From contig NZ_JAPEOR010000002.1 of NCBI RefSeq assembly GCF_026341125.1, forward strand, positions 1,426,001-1,490,000: a stretch of 64,000 nt of DNA, written 5' to 3'. The stretch is from Streptomyces sp. NBC_01142. GTDB taxonomy: Bacteria; Actinomycetota; Actinomycetes; Streptomycetales; Streptomycetaceae. Each line of letters begins with the position of its first letter. Position 1 is the stretch's first letter. Below, in pieces: positions 25,441-32,787 of the stretch. The notes under the pieces were generated by a model. It saw only the letters and a list, made by a program, of their open reading frames with translations. It did not search any database and was not told the DNA's origin. The position numbers were made by a program, and so were the translations under genes.

Positions 25441-26335
25441 AGGCAGAGGCGAGTTCGCGGTGCTGAGTGGGGTGCGACGTGGTCAGCGCCTCCTCGTAGC
25501 GGTGCAGCAGCAGCCGGGCCAGGGCCGGGTGCGCGCCGAGCGGGGCGGCGGCGATCCACGGCGAGGCGGCGGCGCTGCGGGTGGCGAACAGGCCCGGGGA
25601 GGCGAAGTAGGAGGCCACGGCGATCCGGTGCCGGCCGCGGGCGGCCAGCGCGCGCACGGCCGCGGGGACGGCGGGCGCGGCGGCGGAGGCGTACGCGGGG
25701 ACGACGGGCACCCCGCCGAGGCGCTCGCTGAGCAGGTCGGCGGTGCGCCGGGCGTCGGCGGCCGAGTCGGGGTCGCGCGAGCCGGCGGCGGCCAGGACGA
25801 CTCCGGCGCTACGGCTGGTGCCGTCCTCGGGGCGCCAGCCCGCCTCGGTCAGCCGGGAGCAGAGCGCCTCGACGAGGAGCGGGTGGGGGCCGAGCGGGGC
25901 AGCGATGCGTATGTCGGCACCGGGGACGGCTGCGGCGGCCTCCGGCAGATCGTGCTTGACGTGGTAGCCGCGGCCCAGCATCAGCGGTACGAGAACGGCC
26001 CGGTGGGGCCGTGTGTCCAGCGAAGCGAGGGTGTCGGGCAGCAGGGGCTCGTTCAGTTCGATGTGGCCGAGGCGGACATCGAGACCGGGGCGCAGTTCGC
26101 GGACCCGGTCGAGGAGGGTGGTGACGGTGTGCAGGGCGCGCGGGTCACGGCTGCCGTGGGCGACGGCGACGAGGGTCGGCCGGTGGGCGGGCCCTGCGGT
26201 GGGAGGCATGCGCATGCGGGTTCCGTTCAGTCTGACGTGACTCAGCTGGGTGCCGAGCTGCGTGGTGATGCGCGAGAGCAGCTGCGCCGTGCTGTCGAGG
26301 GGCAGGGACTCACGAAGGTGTGCCGGCTCCGTCAT
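25439..26335 (-). CDS. Sirohydrochlorin chelatase-like protein (CbiX family)
   Basis: A 298-residue protein with two CbiX-type domains in tandem. The first opens with LVAVAHGSRDPRALHTV, with the metal-site histidine, and the second with VVLAAAGSRDPDSAADA, where the histidine is replaced by alanine. The segment PLMLGRGYHVKHDLPEAA supplies the second metal-site histidines. Two-domain CbiX proteins insert Fe or Co into sirohydrochlorin to make sirohaem or a cobalamin precursor. Since NirB in this window needs sirohaem, a ferrochelatase role is plausible. The N-terminal 50 residues are variable. Confidence 0.8.
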   Translation of the reverse strand: MTEPAHLRESLPLDSTAQLLSRITTQLGTQLSHVRLNGTRMRMPPTAGPAHRPTLVAVAHGSRDPRALHTVTTLLDRVRELRPGLDVRLGHIELNEPLLPDTLASLDTRPHRAVLVPLMLGRGYHVKHDLPEAAAAVPGADIRIAAPLGPHPLLVEALCSRLTEAGWRPEDGTSRSAGVVLAAAGSRDPDSAADARRTADLLSERLGGVPVVPAYASAAAPAVPAAVRALAARGRHRIAVASYFASPGLFATRSAAASPWIAAAPLGAHPALARLLLHRYEEALTTSHPTQHRELASA

Positions 26336-26765
26336 GGACCGATCCTGCCGGGCGCAGGTTGCCGGGTCATTGCGTGAGGGTGACGGGTGTTTTCCATGGC
26401 CTCACGGGCTCCCCGGCGGCACTGTCAGACACCTCACCCACTGCGACCGACATCGGGACGGGGAGCATCGAGTCGGGAAGGGGTCGGGACGGGAGGGGCG
26501 GGGGAGGCGGTCCCGCCATGGGCCGGACCGAGCCGGACCGAGCCGGACCGAGCCGGTGGATACCCGGTGGATGCGTTCGCGGCCGCTGCCGGGGGCCCGG
26601 ACGCGCGGAGTGGCCGAACGCGGATGTGGCGGGCAGCAGCCCGGCCCGCGGGCCGCCGCCGTGACGCCCCGGCCCGCTGCTGTCCGCCCGGGGCGCACGC
26701 CTTCGACCCGCTTCTCTGCCCGCCGGTTCGGACGCCTTCGCGGCGGGCCGGCCCGGGACCGCGGT
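26336..26765. other. Gene-free stretch with short tandem repeats
   Basis: This 430-bp gap lies between two minus-strand genes and holds the chelatase promoter region. Three exact copies of CCGGACCGAG stand in a row near 26523-26553. The rest is G+C-rich sequence without recognisable features. Confidence 0.4.
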
Positions 26766-27602
26766 CTACGACTCGGCGGCGGCCGGTCCCCCGTTGCCCG
26801 CCTCCTGGCCGGCACCCGGCCCGGATGCGAGCCACACCCGCAACGGACCGGCCGGCACACAGCCATGACGAACCGCCGCGGCCAGATCCTCGCCCTGCTC
26901 GTACCCGACGACCGGCACCCCCGGCCACCACCGGGCCACCGCCGCCAGACACCCGGCCCAGGCGCCGTCCAGGCCCCCGCCGGGCTCGTTGCCCGATGCG
27001 TCGCCTGTCCCGTTGCCCGGATCGCCGTTCACGGTGAACAGATTGGAGATGCCCGTCGCATCCGGACTCCGGCTCGCCACCGCGCCCGCGACCATCCGCC
27101 CGTCGGTGTCGTGCGCGGCGAGAACCGACGTCGCGACGTCGGCCAGCAGCTCCGACCGGAACAGGCCGGTCAGGCCCTGTCCGCCGTCCCGGGCCGCGTC
27201 CCAGGCAAGCAGCTCCTCCGCCGTCCGCAGCCTCGCCCACTGGATCCCCCGCGGCCCTACGGGAGCCGCCAGACCCGCCGGCCGGTACAGCCACTCCGCC
27301 TCGAAGAGCACCTCGAAGCCGTCCTGGGCCAGGTCCAGACACGCGAAACTGTCCTTGACCGAGCACCCCGGCGCGCCGGTGTCGATCCCGCCCAGGACCT
27401 CCCCCTCCGACGCGTCCGCGACCAGCGTCACGGCGTCGGGGTACAGCGGCGGGGTCCGCCGCGCGCTGGCCCAGGCGCGGTCGCCGAACGTACCCGGGAG
27501 CCCGTGAGCACGGCACATGGCGTCGCACCACTCGGCGTTGTTGCGGGCGGCCGTACGCACCCACGAGTCCTTGTCGATTCCCGTGATCATGAAGCAGATC
27601 AT
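26766..27602 (-). CDS. GNAT-like hypothetical protein
   Basis: A protein of about 278 residues. The N-terminal half (SWVRTAARNNAEWCDAMCRA, then FEVLFEAEWLYRP) is not assigned. The C-terminal half reads like a GNAT acetyltransferase fold, with a strand-helix ending in VPVVGYEQGEDLAAAVRHGC and GPLRVWL, where acetyl-CoA-binding GNATs usually end. The GNAT idea is an inference from this ending and from the segment VAGAVASRS. Starts at 27602 and 27590 are both possible, with no ribosome binding site to choose; the longer frame to 27785 is less likely because its upstream part is arginine-rich and not protein-like. Confidence 0.55.
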   Translation of the reverse strand: MICFMITGIDKDSWVRTAARNNAEWCDAMCRAHGLPGTFGDRAWASARRTPPLYPDAVTLVADASEGEVLGGIDTGAPGCSVKDSFACLDLAQDGFEVLFEAEWLYRPAGLAAPVGPRGIQWARLRTAEELLAWDAARDGGQGLTGLFRSELLADVATSVLAAHDTDGRMVAGAVASRSPDATGISNLFTVNGDPGNGTGDASGNEPGGGLDGAWAGCLAAVARWWPGVPVVGYEQGEDLAAAVRHGCVPAGPLRVWLASGPGAGQEAGNGGPAAAES

Positions 27603-27775
27603 GGCCCGGCGCATGCCGCGATGGCCAGTGCGAGGTCGGGTTCGCGTGCCGCGGTCTCCGGTTGCCGCGGTCCGCGCGACAGGTCGCGACAGGTCTCCGG
27701 CCGGCGCGGTTCCCGTTGGCCGGTTCGGGTGGGCGCCGACCGAACCGATCCGCCCCGGTCGGCGTCTGACCAGGC

Positions 27776-28483
27776 GTGAAGACATCGAAGAGGCCCCGAG
27801 TGAAGCGGCCGGCTCTCCCGGGACTGCCGCGCACCCGGCGCGCCCAGCGGCGAGGCGTGCAGGCGGTCATGCTCGGGTGCGTCCTCGCGCTCGCGCCCGC
27901 GACCTGGATGCACGCCGTGGCCGACAGCCGCGTCCGTACCGTCGCGCAGGTCCCGGCACAGGACGTCGCCGTCGTCTTCGGGGCAGGGCTGTGGCAGGGC
28001 CGCCCCACGCCCTATCTCGCTCACCGGCTCGACGCCGCCGCCGAGTTGTACCGGGCGGGCAAGGTCAAGGTCGTGCTGGTCACCGGGGACAACAGCCGGG
28101 TGGAGTACGACGAGCCCGACGCCATGCGCACGTATCTCACCGAGCGCGGGGTGCCGGACGGGCGGATCGTCAGCGACTACGCCGGGTTCGACACCTGGGA
28201 CTCGTGCGTACGCGCCAAGAAGATCTTCGGGGTGGAGCGGGCGGTCCTGGTGACTCAGGGATTCCACATCCGGCGGGCCGTCGCGCTCTGCCAAGCGGCA
28301 GGGGTCGAATCGTACGGAGTCGGGGTCGCCGAGCCTCACGACGCGACCTGGTTCTACGGCGGGGCGCGGGAGCTGTTCGCGGCCGGCAAGGCGGCGCTGG
28401 ATGCGGTGCTCACACCGGATCCGCGGTTCCTGGGGACCGAGGAGGCGGGTGTGCGGGACGCGCTCGCCGCGGCCGGTCGCTGA
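27776..28483 (+). CDS. DUF218/SanA-family membrane-anchored protein
   Basis: A 235-residue protein. A basic start is followed by one membrane helix (AVMLGCVLALAPATWMHAVA) and then a DUF218 domain: VAVVFGAGLWQGRPTPYLAH, VVLVTGDNSR, FDTWDSCVRAKKIFGVERAV and LVTQGFHIRRAVALCQAAG. SanA in enterobacteria affects envelope permeability to vancomycin; the biochemical role of the family is not settled. The GTG at 27776 is divergent from the GNAT-like gene. The HIRRA segment with the preceding VTQGF is the family's conserved pocket. Confidence 0.75.
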   Translation: MKTSKRPRVKRPALPGLPRTRRAQRRGVQAVMLGCVLALAPATWMHAVADSRVRTVAQVPAQDVAVVFGAGLWQGRPTPYLAHRLDAAAELYRAGKVKVVLVTGDNSRVEYDEPDAMRTYLTERGVPDGRIVSDYAGFDTWDSCVRAKKIFGVERAVLVTQGFHIRRAVALCQAAGVESYGVGVAEPHDATWFYGGARELFAAGKAALDAVLTPDPRFLGTEEAGVRDALAAAGR

Positions 28484-28627
28484 CCCGGCGCGCAGGGTGT
28501 GACACGGGTGCCCCGCGGCGGCGCGCGGCGGCAGGCGGCGTGACGCGGTGATGCCCCGTGGCGACACGACAGCCACACCGGGCCGACAGATCTCGCGCCG
28601 GCATCCCCGGCAGGGAACAGTGACTGT

Positions 28628-29209
28628 ATGGAAAACGATGTGGCAGCCCTGCTCGCCCGGCACACCGAAGCGCTCGCGCTCTTCACCGACCGCGTCCACT
28701 CCGTGCAGGCCGACCAGTGGGACGACCCGACGCCCTGCACCGACTGGTCCGTACGCGATCTCGTCAACCATCTCACCGGGGAACAGCTGTGGGTCCCCGA
28801 CCTGGTGAGCGACGGGGCCACCATCGAGGACATCGGCGACTCCTACGACGGCGATGTCCTCGGCCGGAACCCGCGGGCCACCTGGGACGCCGCCGCCCGC
28901 GCCGCGCGCAAGGCCTTCGCCGCCGAGGGCGCGCTGGAGCAGACCGTCGAGCTGTCGTACGGGGAGACCCCGGCCGTCGCGTACTGCGCGCAGATGATCA
29001 CGGACGCCGTCGTACACACCTGGGATCTGTCCCGCGCGATCGGCGCGGACGAGCGGCTGCCGGACGTGCTGGTGCATTTCGCGCTGGACGAGGTCACACC
29101 GTACGCAGCGGGCCTGTCGAAATCCGGCCTCTTCGCCGCGCCCATCGAGCCGCCACCGGGCGACAGCCCGCAGACGAGGCTGCTCGCCCTGTTGGGCCGC
29201 CGCGCCTGA
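28628..29209 (+). CDS. TIGR03086-type metal-binding protein (mycothiol-dependent/DinB fold)
   Basis: A 193-residue protein of the DinB-like four-helix fold. The pattern WDDPTPCTDWSVRDLVNHLT carries the first metal-ligand histidine, and the later segment DAVVHTWDLSRAIGAD carries the second. Members are annotated as TIGR03086 and share the fold of mycothiol-dependent maleylpyruvate isomerase. The substrate is unknown, but a thiol-transfer reaction with mycothiol is a reasonable guess for an actinobacterium. The gene stands alone between the SanA-like gene and nasA. Confidence 0.75.
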   Translation: MENDVAALLARHTEALALFTDRVHSVQADQWDDPTPCTDWSVRDLVNHLTGEQLWVPDLVSDGATIEDIGDSYDGDVLGRNPRATWDAAARAARKAFAAEGALEQTVELSYGETPAVAYCAQMITDAVVHTWDLSRAIGADERLPDVLVHFALDEVTPYAAGLSKSGLFAAPIEPPPGDSPQTRLLALLGRRA

Positions 29210-29357
29210 AGCGGCGCCGACAGACAGACCGACCTACCGGACAGGCCGACCTACCGGGCAGGCCGGCAGGCGGGGCGGCCGGCGGGCGGGGCGGGCGAAC
29301 CGGGCAGCAGAGGCGGGCAGCACCTCACGGGAGCGGAGAGGGACGGCGGAGGTGGGC

Positions 29358-29395
29358 GTACCCCGGCCGTAATCCGGAGCGCCCGTCCGCGTAAC
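29358..29395 (+). promoter_or_regulatory. GlnR-like box upstream of nasA
   Basis: Four 5-base elements spaced by six bases each match the GlnR pattern (GTnAC-n6-GAAAC twice): GTACC (29358), GTAAT (29369), CGCCC (29380, poor) and GTAAC (29391). The last base is 22 bases before the nasA ATG. From GTAAC onward, 22 bases are the same as upstream of the nir operon with two differences. Confidence 0.6.
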
Positions 29396-29417
29396 ACAGA
29401 CGTCGCACGCTGGCTGT

Positions 29418-31781
29418 ATGCCCGACGAGACCACCCCGACCCACTGTCCCTACTGCGCTCTGCAGTGCGGCATGAATCTGCGCGGCGGATCCGAGGCGGT
29501 CGAGGTGGTGGAGCGCCCCGACTTCCCCGTCAACCGGGGTGCGCTGTGCGGCAAGGGCCGCACAGCCCCCGCGCTGCTCTCCTCCCGGGTGCGCCTGACC
29601 GAGCCCCTGGTCCGACGCCCCGCCACAGGCAGGCTCGAGCCGGCCACCTGGGAGGAGGCCCTTCGGACGGTCGCGGAGGGGCTGCGGCGTACGCGGACGG
29701 AGTACGGACCCGATGCGGTGGGCGTCTTCGGGGGCGGGGGCCTGACCAACGAGAAGGCGTACACGCTCGGCAAGTTCGCCCGCGTGGTGCTCGGCACGTC
29801 GCAGATCGACTACAACGGACGCTTCTGCATGTCGTCGGCCGCCGCGGCGCACCAGCGGGCGTTCGGCCTCGACCGCGGGCTGCCGTTCCCGCTGGAGGAC
29901 ATTCCGCGCGCCGGCTGCGTGATCCTCGTCGGCTCGAACCTCGCCGAGACGATGCCGCCCGCGCTGCGCTATCTGACCGAGCTCCGGGGGAACGGCGGCA
30001 AGCTGATCGTCGTCGATCCGCGCCGGACCAGGACCGCGGAGCAGGCCGATCTGCATCTGGCACCCCGGCCGGGGACGGACCTGGCGCTCGCGCTCGGGCT
30101 GCTGCATGTGGTGGTGGCGGAGGGGCGTACGGACGAGGAGTTCATCCGGGACCGTACGAGCGGATGGGGAGAAGCCAGGGCGGCGGCGATGGCGCACTGG
30201 CCCGAGTTCGTCGAGCGGATCACCGGCGTCGGTGTTCCCGAACTGCGGGAAGCGGTACGGATGTTCTGTGACGCGCCGACCGGGATGGTGCTCACGGCGC
30301 GCGGCCCCGAACAGCACTCCAAGGGCACGGACACCGTCAGCGCCTGGATCAATCTCTGCCTCGCGACGGGGCAGGCGGGGCGGCCGCTGTCCGGCTACGG
30401 CTGTCTGACCGGTCAGGGCAACGGACAGGGCGGCCGCGAACACGGCCAGAAGGCGGACCAGCTGCCGGGCTACCGGAAACTGGACGACCCGGCGGCGCGG
30501 GAGCATGTTGCACGGGTGTGGGGCGTGGAGCCGGAGACACTGCCGGGGCCGGGGCGCAGTGCGTACGAGCTGCTGGACGCGCTGGGCGGGGAGGTGAAGT
30601 CGCTGCTGCTGATGGGCTCGAACCCCCTGGTGTCGGCGCCGCGCGCCGCGCATGTGGAGGGGCGGCTGCGCTCGCTGGACTTCCTCGCGGTCGCGGATGT
30701 GGTGCTGTCCGAGACGGCGGCGATCGCCGATGTGGTGCTCCCGGTCACGCAGTGGGCGGAGGAGACGGGCACGACGACGAACCTCGAGGGCCGGGTCCTG
30801 CTGCGCCGCAAGGCGGTACAGGCACCCCCGGGAGTCCGCAGCGACCTGGAGGTACTGGGCGGGCTGGCGGCGCTGCTGGGCCACGAGAAGGGTTTCCCGT
30901 CGGACGCGGAGGAGATCTTCGAGGAACTGCGCAGGGCGTCGGCGGGCGGCCCGGCGGACTACTCGGGCATCACATACCGCAGGATCGCGGAGGAGGACGG
31001 GGTGTTCTGGCCCTGCCCCGAGGAAGCGCATGCGACGGGGGAAGCGGATGCGACGGAGGAAGCCGCGACCGGCGATCCGGGCACCCGCGCCGACGCCCCG
31101 GGGCCCGGGGCCGTGGTCCGGCCCGGCGGCGGGTCAGGCGGGTCAGGCGGGTCAGGCGGGTCAGGCGGGTCAGGCGGGTCAGGCGGGTCAGGCGGGTCAG
31201 GCGGGTCAGGCGGGTCAGGCGGGTCAGGCGGGTCAGGCGGGTCAGGCGGGTCAGGCGATCGTGCGCCCGGTGTCGGCCCCGGGTCCCACCCCGGGACGCC
31301 CAGGCTCTTTCTCGAGCGGTTTGCCACAGCTGACGGGCGGGCTCGGTTCGTTGCCGTGGGGCATCGGGCCGCCGCCGAGGAGACCGATGCCGACTATCCC
31401 GTACTGCTGACCACCGGACGGGTCGTCGCCCAGTATCAGTCGGGGGCACAGACCCGGCGGATCGACGAGCTCAATGCCGCTGCCCCCGGGCCCTTCGTCG
31501 AGCTTCATCCGCAGCTCGCCGAGCGCCTCGGCGCCACCGAGGGTGAGCCCCTCGCCGTCGTCTCGCGGCGCGGGCGGGCCGTCGGCTCCGCCCGGATCAC
31601 CACCAAGATCCGGCCGGACACCGTCTTCATGCCCTTCCACTGGCCGGGCGAGGGCCGGGTCAACTCGGTGACGAACCCGGCGCTCGACCCGACCTCGCGG
31701 ATGCCGGAGTTCAAGGTGTGCGCGGTACGAGTGGAGCGCGCGGAGCAGCCTGCACCCGCAGAAGCCCTGGTCACCGGCTGA
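29418..31781 (+). CDS. nasA: Assimilatory nitrate reductase, molybdopterin catalytic subunit
   Basis: A 787-residue Mo-bisMGD oxidoreductase. The N-terminal 4Fe-4S ligands are in HCPYCALQCGMNLR and, about 25 residues later, LCGKGRT. The molybdopterin domains follow (NGRFCMSSAAAAHQRAFG with a cysteine in the Mo-ligand region, VGSNLAETMPPALRYL, GCLTGQGNGQGGREHGQKAD). The C-terminal cofactor domain is LLTTGRVVAQYQSGAQTRR and PFHWPGEGRVNSVTNPALDP. It reduces nitrate to nitrite for assimilation, feeding the nirBD reductase. Between these domains, residues about 572-613 are 14 Gly-Gly-Ser units from a 9-base tandem repeat. The GlnR-like box upstream suggests activation under nitrogen limitation. 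Confidence 0.88.
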   Translation: MPDETTPTHCPYCALQCGMNLRGGSEAVEVVERPDFPVNRGALCGKGRTAPALLSSRVRLTEPLVRRPATGRLEPATWEEALRTVAEGLRRTRTEYGPDAVGVFGGGGLTNEKAYTLGKFARVVLGTSQIDYNGRFCMSSAAAAHQRAFGLDRGLPFPLEDIPRAGCVILVGSNLAETMPPALRYLTELRGNGGKLIVVDPRRTRTAEQADLHLAPRPGTDLALALGLLHVVVAEGRTDEEFIRDRTSGWGEARAAAMAHWPEFVERITGVGVPELREAVRMFCDAPTGMVLTARGPEQHSKGTDTVSAWINLCLATGQAGRPLSGYGCLTGQGNGQGGREHGQKADQLPGYRKLDDPAAREHVARVWGVEPETLPGPGRSAYELLDALGGEVKSLLLMGSNPLVSAPRAAHVEGRLRSLDFLAVADVVLSETAAIADVVLPVTQWAEETGTTTNLEGRVLLRRKAVQAPPGVRSDLEVLGGLAALLGHEKGFPSDAEEIFEELRRASAGGPADYSGITYRRIAEEDGVFWPCPEEAHATGEADATEEAATGDPGTRADAPGPGAVVRPGGGSGGSGGSGGSGGSGGSGGSGGSGGSGGSGGSGGSGGSGGSGDRAPGVGPGSHPGTPRLFLERFATADGRARFVAVGHRAAAEETDADYPVLLTTGRVVAQYQSGAQTRRIDELNAAAPGPFVELHPQLAERLGATEGEPLAVVSRRGRAVGSARITTKIRPDTVFMPFHWPGEGRVNSVTNPALDPTSRMPEFKVCAVRVERAEQPAPAEALVTG
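31131..31256 (+). repeat. 14 perfect copies of GGGTCAGGC inside nasA
   Basis: Fourteen exact 9-base units run head to tail and are read in frame as Gly-Ser-Gly repeats. Because nine is divisible by three, copy-number change lengthens or shortens the linker without breaking the gene. The repeat sits between the main molybdopterin domains and the C-terminal cofactor-binding domain. Confidence 0.95.
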
Positions 31782-32226
31782 GCCGGCCACTCCAGTCGCC
31801 GCCGGGGACGGGGGTGCCGGTCGCCCTCAGCTTCCCGGCGACGCTCGGCGCGGCGACGTAGACCCACGCCCGTACCGCCGTGCCGTCCGGACGGACGACG
31901 TCGCGCGCCACCCGCTCGTACAGATTGCGCGGGTGGCCCGGCGCGACGTACTCCTCGAGGTGGTCGAGTACGGCGAGCAGCTCCCCGTACTCCCCCTCCG
32001 CCGCCGTCACCACCTCACCCGCGACCGTGCCGCCGCCCTGATCATCGACCGCGTACGGATAGCCCGGGCCCTCGTAGAGCACCGCGTCCACCAGCCGCGC
32101 CGGCTCCTCCACCGCCGTGCGGCCCTGCAGGAACAGCTCGTGGTTGCACTCGCCGGGACGCAGCGTGCCGTAGACGAAGAACGGGAGCTGCCCCTCGGTT
32201 CTGGACACCGACGTGGACCCGGTCAC
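31771..32226 (-). CDS. Gamma-glutamylcyclotransferase-like (AIG2) protein
   Basis: A 151-residue protein with the AIG2/GGCT start FFVYGTLRPGECNHELFL (YGTLRxG pocket) and the segment LLAVLDHLEEYVAPGHPRNL, where the conserved acidic catalytic residue and the EEY motif lie. It may cyclise gamma-glutamylamines; the true substrate is unknown. The GTG at 32226 overlaps the TGA of cutA (GTGA), so the two are translationally coupled. Its end overlaps the convergent nasA end by 11 bases. Confidence 0.8.
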   Translation of the reverse strand: MTGSTSVSRTEGQLPFFVYGTLRPGECNHELFLQGRTAVEEPARLVDAVLYEGPGYPYAVDDQGGGTVAGEVVTAAEGEYGELLAVLDHLEEYVAPGHPRNLYERVARDVVRPDGTAVRAWVYVAAPSVAGKLRATGTPVPGGDWSGRLSR

Positions 32227-32582
32227 GGCGCAGCGGTCTCCGCGTCGATCCACGCCAGGTACGCCGCGCTGCCGCGCACCACCGGCGTCGCGATGATCTC
32301 CGGGGTGTCGTAGTCGTGGGCAGCCACGAGATGCGCTTCCAGCTCGGCGTAGCGGGCCTGTGACGTCTTGAACAGAACCTGCCACTCCTCGGCGGTCTCG
32401 ATCGCGTTCTGCCAGTGGTAGACGGACGTGACCGGGGCGGAGATCTGGGCGCAGGCGGCCAGCCGCGCCTCCACCGCGCCCCGCGCCAGCGCTTCCGCCT
32501 TCTCGGCGCTGTCGGTCGTGGTCAGTACGGTCAGAGCAGCCAGTACTGTCGGTGCGGTCGGTGCGGTCGGTGCCAGGGACAC
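32223..32582 (-). CDS. cutA: CutA-type divalent ion tolerance protein
   Basis: A 119-residue CutA1 homologue. Conserved segments are TTTDSAEKAEALARGAVEAR, LAACAQISAPVTSVYHWQNA (with the cysteine and the W-Q-N signature), EEWQVLFKTS and DTPEIIATPV. CutA1 proteins form stable trimers and are linked to copper tolerance, though the mechanism is debated. The protein has a short alanine-, proline- and threonine-rich N-terminal lead (APTAPTAPTVL) from a small nucleotide repeat (GGTGCGGTC). It overlaps the downstream cyclotransferase-like gene by four bases. Confidence 0.88.
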   Translation of the reverse strand: MSLAPTAPTAPTVLAALTVLTTTDSAEKAEALARGAVEARLAACAQISAPVTSVYHWQNAIETAEEWQVLFKTSQARYAELEAHLVAAHDYDTPEIIATPVVRGSAAYLAWIDAETAAP

Positions 32583-32787
32583 AGGACAGGCTCCTCGTCA
32601 GGGTCGTCAGCGGTCGTCGAGGTTGGTTCAGCGGTCGTCAGGGCTCGCAGGGACGGGATCCAAGTCTCCTACTGATCACTCACGCCACCGTACGCACGGC
32701 TGTTGCACCACGTCCCGCTGTTCGTGATGAGCACGTCCCGGCCGCCCGCCCTGCCGGGGCTTCGCCCCAGCCCCCTGAGGGGACGCC
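32583..32787. other. Intergenic region with a common Streptomyces C-rich motif
   Basis: The gap contains GGGGCTTCGCCCCAGCCCC and, further on, CGCCTCAAACGCCGGACGG (about 32786-32804, reaching the end of the exporter gene). Both strings are widespread in streptomycete intergenic DNA in my experience. The first forms a GGGGC-TTC-GCCCC hairpin that could end transcription of the exporter B operon. No gene is seen. Confidence 0.45.

Noticed and set aside
29210..29417. Riboswitch (e.g. molybdenum cofactor) before nasA
   Set aside because: No conserved aptamer pattern was recognised. The GlnR-like box and the short distance to the start leave little transcribed leader.
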